NCBI GenBank assembly: GCA_024636975.1
Contig: JAGXGA010000057.1
Span: 1-49,247 of the forward strand
Direction: 5' to 3'
Source: Mariniphaga sp.
Lineage (GTDB): Bacteria > Bacteroidota > Bacteroidia > Bacteroidales > Prolixibacteraceae
DNA: 49,247 nt
Shown: piece after piece, positions 46,411 through 49,247 of the stretch
Numbering within the stretch: position 1 is the stretch's first letter
Layout of the letters: each line of letters begins with the position of its first letter
Program-made: the position numbers and the translations under genes
The notes under the pieces: generated by a model
Database searches by the model: none
Told to the model about the DNA's origin: nothing
What the model saw: only the letters and a program-made list of their open reading frames with translations

Positions 46411-46492
46411 TTGACGAACCGTCCCGCCTTAGGCGGGATGGTGTGAGAGCTTTTCCCTGTCAGCGTTTGCTGACAGTGCAGGCTGCCCGATT
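46365..46492 (+). mobile_element. Group II intron 3' end (altered domain V, domain VI)
   Basis: Continues the maturase remnant. CGAACCG and GATGGTGTGAGAGC mark a domain V-like stem whose inner part is a 15 bp palindrome, CCCGCCTTAGGCGGG (46423-46437). Domain VI is CCCTGTCAGCGTTTGCTGACAG, followed by GCAGGCTGCCCGATT as the 3' end near 46492. It is over 90% identical to the copy at 47361-47496. Confidence 0.72.
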
Positions 46493-46504
46493 GTGCCTGG
46501 TTAT

Positions 46505-46804
46505 TTATGTCAGTCTATCTGATTTTAATAATCTTGCTGAATGATAAACTCTTAATATATCAACCTGAAATTCACTGATTATTTTGTATACTATCCTATA
46601 ATTTCCAGAAATCACTTCTCGGATGACATTAACATTTATCTCTGGAACAATACGACCAACGTAAGGATTATCAATTATATCCTGAGCCCGGTTATAGATT
46701 TTATTAACAGTAATTGAAGCATATCTGGTAGAATCCTTTGCTATATAATCGAAGATTTCTTTTAAATCTTCAGTTGACAATTTAGTCCAGACTATCTTGA
46801 CCAT
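46505..46804 (-). CDS. ParE/RelE-family toxin
   Basis: A 99-residue toxin of the ParE/RelE superfamily. Seen: IVWTKLSTEDLKEIFDYIAKDS, the two-helix opening of ParE-like proteins, GRIVPEINVNVIREVISGNYRIVYKI with the conserved R-E-x-x-x-G-x-Y-R-I-x-Y core, and ILRVYHSARLL at the end. ParE members inhibit gyrase and RelE members cut mRNA; the sequence does not decide between them. It overlaps the antitoxin gene by 13 bp and ends 13 bp from the intron 3' end. Confidence 0.9.
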   Translation of the reverse strand: MVKIVWTKLSTEDLKEIFDYIAKDSTRYASITVNKIYNRAQDIIDNPYVGRIVPEINVNVIREVISGNYRIVYKIISEFQVDILRVYHSARLLKSDRLT

Positions 46805-46974
46805 TTTTCAATCATACTTTTTACTTCGTCATTTGATATAGTTTTACCGTCATTCGATTGTTTTATGCCATCTTCAATCTTTTCAACAAATATTAATTGT
46901 TCGATGAGCTCATCAATTGTAAACGAATCAGGAAGACTGTCAATAGATTGCCTTACAATGTTTTTAGTCAACAT
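46792..46974 (-). CDS. Antitoxin partner of the ParE/RelE toxin
   Basis: A 60-residue protein upstream of, and overlapping, the toxin gene, in the antitoxin-first order usual for ParDE/RelBE. It is acidic with a central helix LIEQLIFVEKIEDGIKQS and ends KSMIEKWSR, like the short toxin-binding antitoxins of Bacteroidota. SFTIDELIEQL is also typical. No DNA-binding domain is evident, apart from the N-terminal 20 residues that may dimerise. Confidence 0.8.
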   Translation of the reverse strand: MLTKNIVRQSIDSLPDSFTIDELIEQLIFVEKIEDGIKQSNDGKTISNDEVKSMIEKWSR

Positions 46975-46996
46975 ATCTTTAAATATTTAATTAAAT

Positions 46997-47188
46997 TCAA
47001 ATATAATCACAAATGATTGCAATTTTATCAGCTTTATCTAAATTAACAGTAAGATGATAAAGAAAAGTTGAAATCAGACTTACTCTGCCGATAATCCAGG
47101 CTAAATTTATCACCAAAAAAAGTTTCTTTTTTTCCTTGTCATATAAGTTTGAAATCAATCGGGTTACTTTAAAATTCAGATTTTTCAT
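46997..47188 (-). CDS. Possible 63-residue hydrophobic protein
   Basis: A short ORF 22 bp upstream of the antitoxin gene and on the same strand. The middle, KLFLVINLAWIIGRVSLISTFLYHL, could form one membrane helix; both ends are polar. I recognise no family. It may be a small third member of the toxin-antitoxin cassette or chance ORF in AT-rich promoter DNA. Confidence 0.25.
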   Translation of the reverse strand: MKNLNFKVTRLISNLYDKEKKKLFLVINLAWIIGRVSLISTFLYHLTVNLDKADKIAIICDYI

Positions 47189-47245
47189 ATCACTATTTTT
47201 TAATTGTTTATATTATGTAGGATGATTCTTGCAATTATGCACAAA

Positions 47246-47496
47246 GTGTGAGCCTGGCATAATCATTTACATACTTTACTGAAAGATCTAAAAATGATGA
47301 GAAATACAAATTTTCGGGAATAATCATTTAAATAGCATGAAATATTTCTAAAGGGTACAATCAAAGTAAACCTGTTAATTAGGATGGGACTATGTCCCTC
47401 GGTTTCCTGATGACTTGACGAACCGTCCCGCCTTAGGCGGGATGATGTGAGAGCTTCTCCCTGTCAGCGTTTGCTGACAGGGCAGGCTACCCGATT
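47246..47496 (+). mobile_element. Internally deleted group II intron, both ends present
   Basis: The 5' end GTGTGAGCCTGGCAT at 47246 aligns with the intron start at 49110. GAAATACAAATTTT and AGCATGAAATATTTC-AAGGGT (47309-47356) match 49161-49220. The sequence then jumps to CAATCAAAGTAAACCTGTTAATT and the intron 3' half (47357-47496), so most of domain I and the whole ORF are lost in a deletion near 47356. Domain V carries the same CCCGCCTTAGGCGGG insert (47427-47441) as the 46.4 kb copy. The 3' end CCCGATT makes part of the next gene's stop codon. Confidence 0.72.
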
Positions 47497-48007
47497 AGCG
47501 TGCGTTTTGAATTATTTTAATTAGAGGTTCAATAATATAATTATTCTCATTATCAACACTAATTGAATTGTCAAAATCTAACTCAAAACAAATTGAGTGA
47601 TTTTTATCTTCAGTAAAATCAATTTCTTGAAGAACCTCTATGGGTGTTGTGTTTACTTCAGTAATTCTAATTTTCTCGCCGTCTTTGAAAACAAAAAATT
47701 CGCTAAGCGAGATGTCGTAACCATTAATTATTCCTGGTTCAATATGTGAAGATCCAAGGTTATATTCGGAATTGTAATTGTTCATGGAAAAATTTAAATC
47801 TTGAGACTCAAGATATACTGTACGGACAGCATTTTCATTTCCATTAGGTTGAAAGGCTCGTATATGTAGGAAAAGCAATTCAACTGAATCATATGATTCT
47901 GATGTTTTAAGTTTAAAACTGTAATCAACTGTTACATTTTCCAAATCTCTTTCGCATGCAAAAAAAGTTGCAGCAATTAAAAAGAACAAAATCGGCTTAA
48001 TTTTCAT
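47495..48007 (-). CDS. Small lipoprotein, DUF4382-like
   Basis: A 170-residue exported lipoprotein: MKIKPILFFLIAATFFAC with Cys18, then ERDLENV. The rest is one beta-rich domain; HIEPGIINGYDISLSEFFVF and the end ICFELDFDNSISVDNENNYI recall DUF4382-type lipoproteins (P-G-x-Y-x-x-I and L-D-F-D-x-x-x-S-I patterns), an assignment from memory only. The last codon and the TAA stop straddle the 3' junction of the deleted intron, so the original C-terminus may have been different. It stands alone between an intron remnant and palindrome R4. Confidence 0.75.
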   Translation of the reverse strand: MKIKPILFFLIAATFFACERDLENVTVDYSFKLKTSESYDSVELLFLHIRAFQPNGNENAVRTVYLESQDLNFSMNNYNSEYNLGSSHIEPGIINGYDISLSEFFVFKDGEKIRITEVNTTPIEVLQEIDFTEDKNHSICFELDFDNSISVDNENNYIIEPLIKIIQNAR

Positions 48008-48157
48008 GTTATTAAAATTGTAAGTTTTTAACGTTATAACATGGAATTCGCATGAGGATTTTAATAATTCTCTGTTGGTGTGTATTATTGCTCAAGCTCA
48101 TTTCATGATGTTATTTTTATTATTGTTTTAGTAATCACTTTTGTGAGCGAATGCATC

Positions 48158-48286
48158 CTAACGGTCAGGTGCTAAATTTCGTAGCGAATTGCGAAGCACG
48201 GTCCTTTCCTCTAAGATGAAACTGTGAACGGAATCCATGGCTGAGATAAGCACCGGCATCGCTATGAAATTTGCACATTGTTAACG
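48158..48286. repeat. Complete palindrome R4 (attC-like)
   Basis: The best preserved member. The left arm (48158-48187) and the right arm (48259-48286) pair as GTGCTAAATTTCGTAGCGA against the complement GTGCAAATTTCATAGCGA: one gap and one mismatch. Outer boxes are CTAACG on the left and GTTAACG on the right, on either side of the stem, as in attC sites (AAC...GTT). About 70 bp of spacer holds a second small dyad (GCGAAGCACGG with AAGCACCGGCATCGC). It fills most of the gap of 284 bp between the lipoprotein and the next toxin-antitoxin pair. Confidence 0.72.
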
Positions 48287-48291
48287 TAAGA

Positions 48292-48591
48292 TTATAGTTT
48301 TATCGATAAATCAAGTTTTCCACCCAAACCCAATTGAACTATTTTCTGCAATGTTGAAAGCCTTACTTCTTTAATGTTATTTTCAATTTTGGAAATATAA
48401 GATTTAGTAGTACCCACTTTTTTTGCCAGTTCTGATTGTGTCATCCCTTTTTCAATACGGGCCTGATACAGTAAAGCACCAAGTTTAAAGTCTTCATATC
48501 CATTTTCTAATTCATCCCGTTTCTGGGTTCCTTCAATTCCATAATGTTTATCTTTAAATTCATTTAGAGTCATTTTGTTATTACTTTTCAT
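48292..48591 (-). CDS. HigA-type XRE antitoxin
   Basis: A 99-residue antitoxin with a C-terminal XRE-type HTH: LGALLYQARIEKGMTQSELA, then KKVGTTKSYISKIENN and TLQKIVQLGLGGKLDLSIKL. It should neutralise the HigB-like toxin and repress the operon. It overlaps the toxin gene by 11 bp, toxin first as in HigBA. Its stop is 5 bp from the right end of R4, leaving no room for other downstream elements. Confidence 0.92.
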   Translation of the reverse strand: MKSNNKMTLNEFKDKHYGIEGTQKRDELENGYEDFKLGALLYQARIEKGMTQSELAKKVGTTKSYISKIENNIKEVRLSTLQKIVQLGLGGKLDLSIKL

Positions 48592-48916
48592 TTTTATATT
48601 CCTCCATAATTTTAAGTGCTTTTTCTATCTCCTTTTTAGGTGTCTTTTGCGTTTTCTTTTGAAATCCATTTAGTAATATTATCAGCTTTCCCTGGTCAAA
48701 AAAACATAAGATCCTAAAAATATCACCGCTTTGTTTTATACGAATTTCATAAAGACCATCTGTTGCCTCAATATGCTTTAAATAAATCTCTGGTACCCGT
48801 TCAAGTTCTTCAATCAATTGAATAGTCCAGATTATTTTCGCTTTGGTTTTTTCAGATTGCTTGAGAAAAAATTTATCAAAATAGTCTTTGTAGAAAATTG
48901 CGGTACTAAATTTCAT
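48581..48916 (-). CDS. HigB-type (RelE-like, Gp49 family) toxin
   Basis: A 111-residue RelE-superfamily toxin of the phage-derived Gp49/HigB type, probably a ribosome-dependent mRNA interferase. Seen: AKIIWTIQLIEELERVPEIYLKHIEATDGLYEIRI-type opening, the GLYEIRIKQSGDIFRILCFFD core (L-x-E-L/I-R-x...x-R-x-x-y) and LLNGFQKKTQKTPKKEIEKA with the conserved GFxKKTxKTPxxEI signature. Overlaps the antitoxin gene. It is the last full gene before palindrome R5 and the intron at the window end. Confidence 0.93.
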   Translation of the reverse strand: MKFSTAIFYKDYFDKFFLKQSEKTKAKIIWTIQLIEELERVPEIYLKHIEATDGLYEIRIKQSGDIFRILCFFDQGKLIILLNGFQKKTQKTPKKEIEKALKIMEEYKNEK

Positions 48917-48985
48917 ATTTGTTTTTCACGATATAAAGATAGAAAAAGTTTCACTAAAGGTCAACTATGTAATGAAAAATTTGTA

Positions 48986-49105
48986 TTAACGGTTGGCGGT
49001 ATGAAATCGTTGGGGATTGCGGGCTACTTGCCTTTCCAGTTACACCGAACTTGATGTGTGGCAGAATGCTTGAATAACCACTTAAACCCCAATGTTTTAT
49101 ACCGC
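48986..49105. repeat. Palindrome R5 (attC-like) with intron inserted at the right end
   Basis: Left arm GCGGTATGAAATCGTTGGGG (48996-49015) pairs with the right arm 49087-49105, complement GCGGTATAAAACATTGGGG; only about three differences. The left end is TTAACGG (48986-48992). The right end has no outer TAAC box: after ACCGC the group II intron begins. So the intron sits between the stem and the expected outer box. Confidence 0.7.
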
Positions 49106-49109
49106 GTGT

Positions 49110-49247
49110 GTGTGCCCAGCATGAGCATGTGCACACTTTTGTGAAAGCTCTGAATAAATTCGAAAAATACAAATTTTTCATTGCAATGAACATAAGTGGA
49201 GCATGAAATATTTCCAGAGGGTGTAAGTCCCTTACGGGCGGGGGTAA
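49110..49247 (+). mobile_element. Group II intron 5' end (domain I), runs off the window
   Basis: GTGTGCCCAGCATG at 49110 is a typical bacterial group II intron 5' end (GUGYG followed by domain I), and GGGTGTAAGTCCCTTACGGGCGGG near 49218-49241 is a well-known domain I motif of such introns. The same elements, diverged, occur in the deleted copy at 47246. There are no disabling changes in the part that is visible, so this may be the intact, active copy. A 79-residue ORF on the other strand here is not a gene. Confidence 0.78.

Noticed and set aside
46423-46437. CCCGCCTTAGGCGGG as a transcription terminator (also 47427-47441)
   Set aside because: No T run follows, and it sits in the place of intron domain V in both copies.
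44278-49105. CRISPR array
   Set aside because: The repeats are long palindromes with differing sequence and kilobase spacing, with no cas genes.
44278-49105. Palindromes as IS or MITE elements
   Set aside because: No transposase, no terminal repeats in common between copies beyond the short outer box, and no target duplications were seen. A MITE family would keep arm sequence, whereas here it varies.
48954-49193. Minus-strand ORF of 79 residues and plus-strand ORF 48818-49054
   Set aside because: They cover R5 and the intron 5' end, which are structural nucleic acid elements.

Overview
The window reads as chromosomal DNA of a Bacteroidota (CFB) bacterium, most like the polysaccharide-degrading Marinilabiliales/Prolixibacteraceae part of the phylum. 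Evidence: two SusC/SusD pairs, a one-protein hybrid two-component system, type IX secretion (T9SS) sorting domains of both types, a PorP/SprF protein, DPP-IV-like peptidase, the short archaeal/eukaryal-type prolyl-tRNA synthetase, and promoter candidates of the TTG / TAnnTTTG kind. No tRNA, rRNA or CRISPR array was seen.

Layout. (a) 1-5.3 kb: an N-terminally truncated GH78 alpha-L-rhamnosidase fused at its left edge to group II intron-like sequence, then a ketosamine-3-kinase-like gene, a class I/II aminotransferase, a convergent nitroreductase, a small exported protein and a 59-residue cysteine-rich protein on the minus strand. (b) 5.5-28.2 kb: a polysaccharide-utilisation-type locus. A hybrid sensor/AraC regulator is followed by a tight seven-gene operon (FAS1 lipoprotein, SusC, SusD, two more FAS1-type lipoproteins, second SusC, second SusD) that ends at a strong terminator; a T9SS-exported GH9 glycanase follows as its own unit. 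(c) 28.3-42.6 kb: GH30-like hydrolase, a large T9SS type-B cargo protein coupled to a PorP/SprF gene, an SDR, a DPP-IV-type peptidase, a DUF819 membrane protein, a FadL/PorV-like outer-membrane protein with a Tyr/Gly/Ser-rich lipoprotein, and proS.

(d) 43.1-49.2 kb is different: every gene is on the minus strand and each is small or solitary (Fic protein, FkbM methyltransferase, three toxin-antitoxin pairs, a small lipoprotein). They are separated by 110-140 bp imperfect palindromes whose left ends carry a YTAACG box. At least three of these are occupied or abutted by whole or decayed group II intron ends, and a further internally deleted intron lies in another intergenic space. This resembles an integron cassette array with attC-like sites invaded by introns, but no integrase is in view and the boxes match the attC consensus only partly. 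It is the part of the window most likely to hold something undescribed.

Both window ends lie in group II intron-like sequence, so they are probably contig breaks at a multicopy intron.
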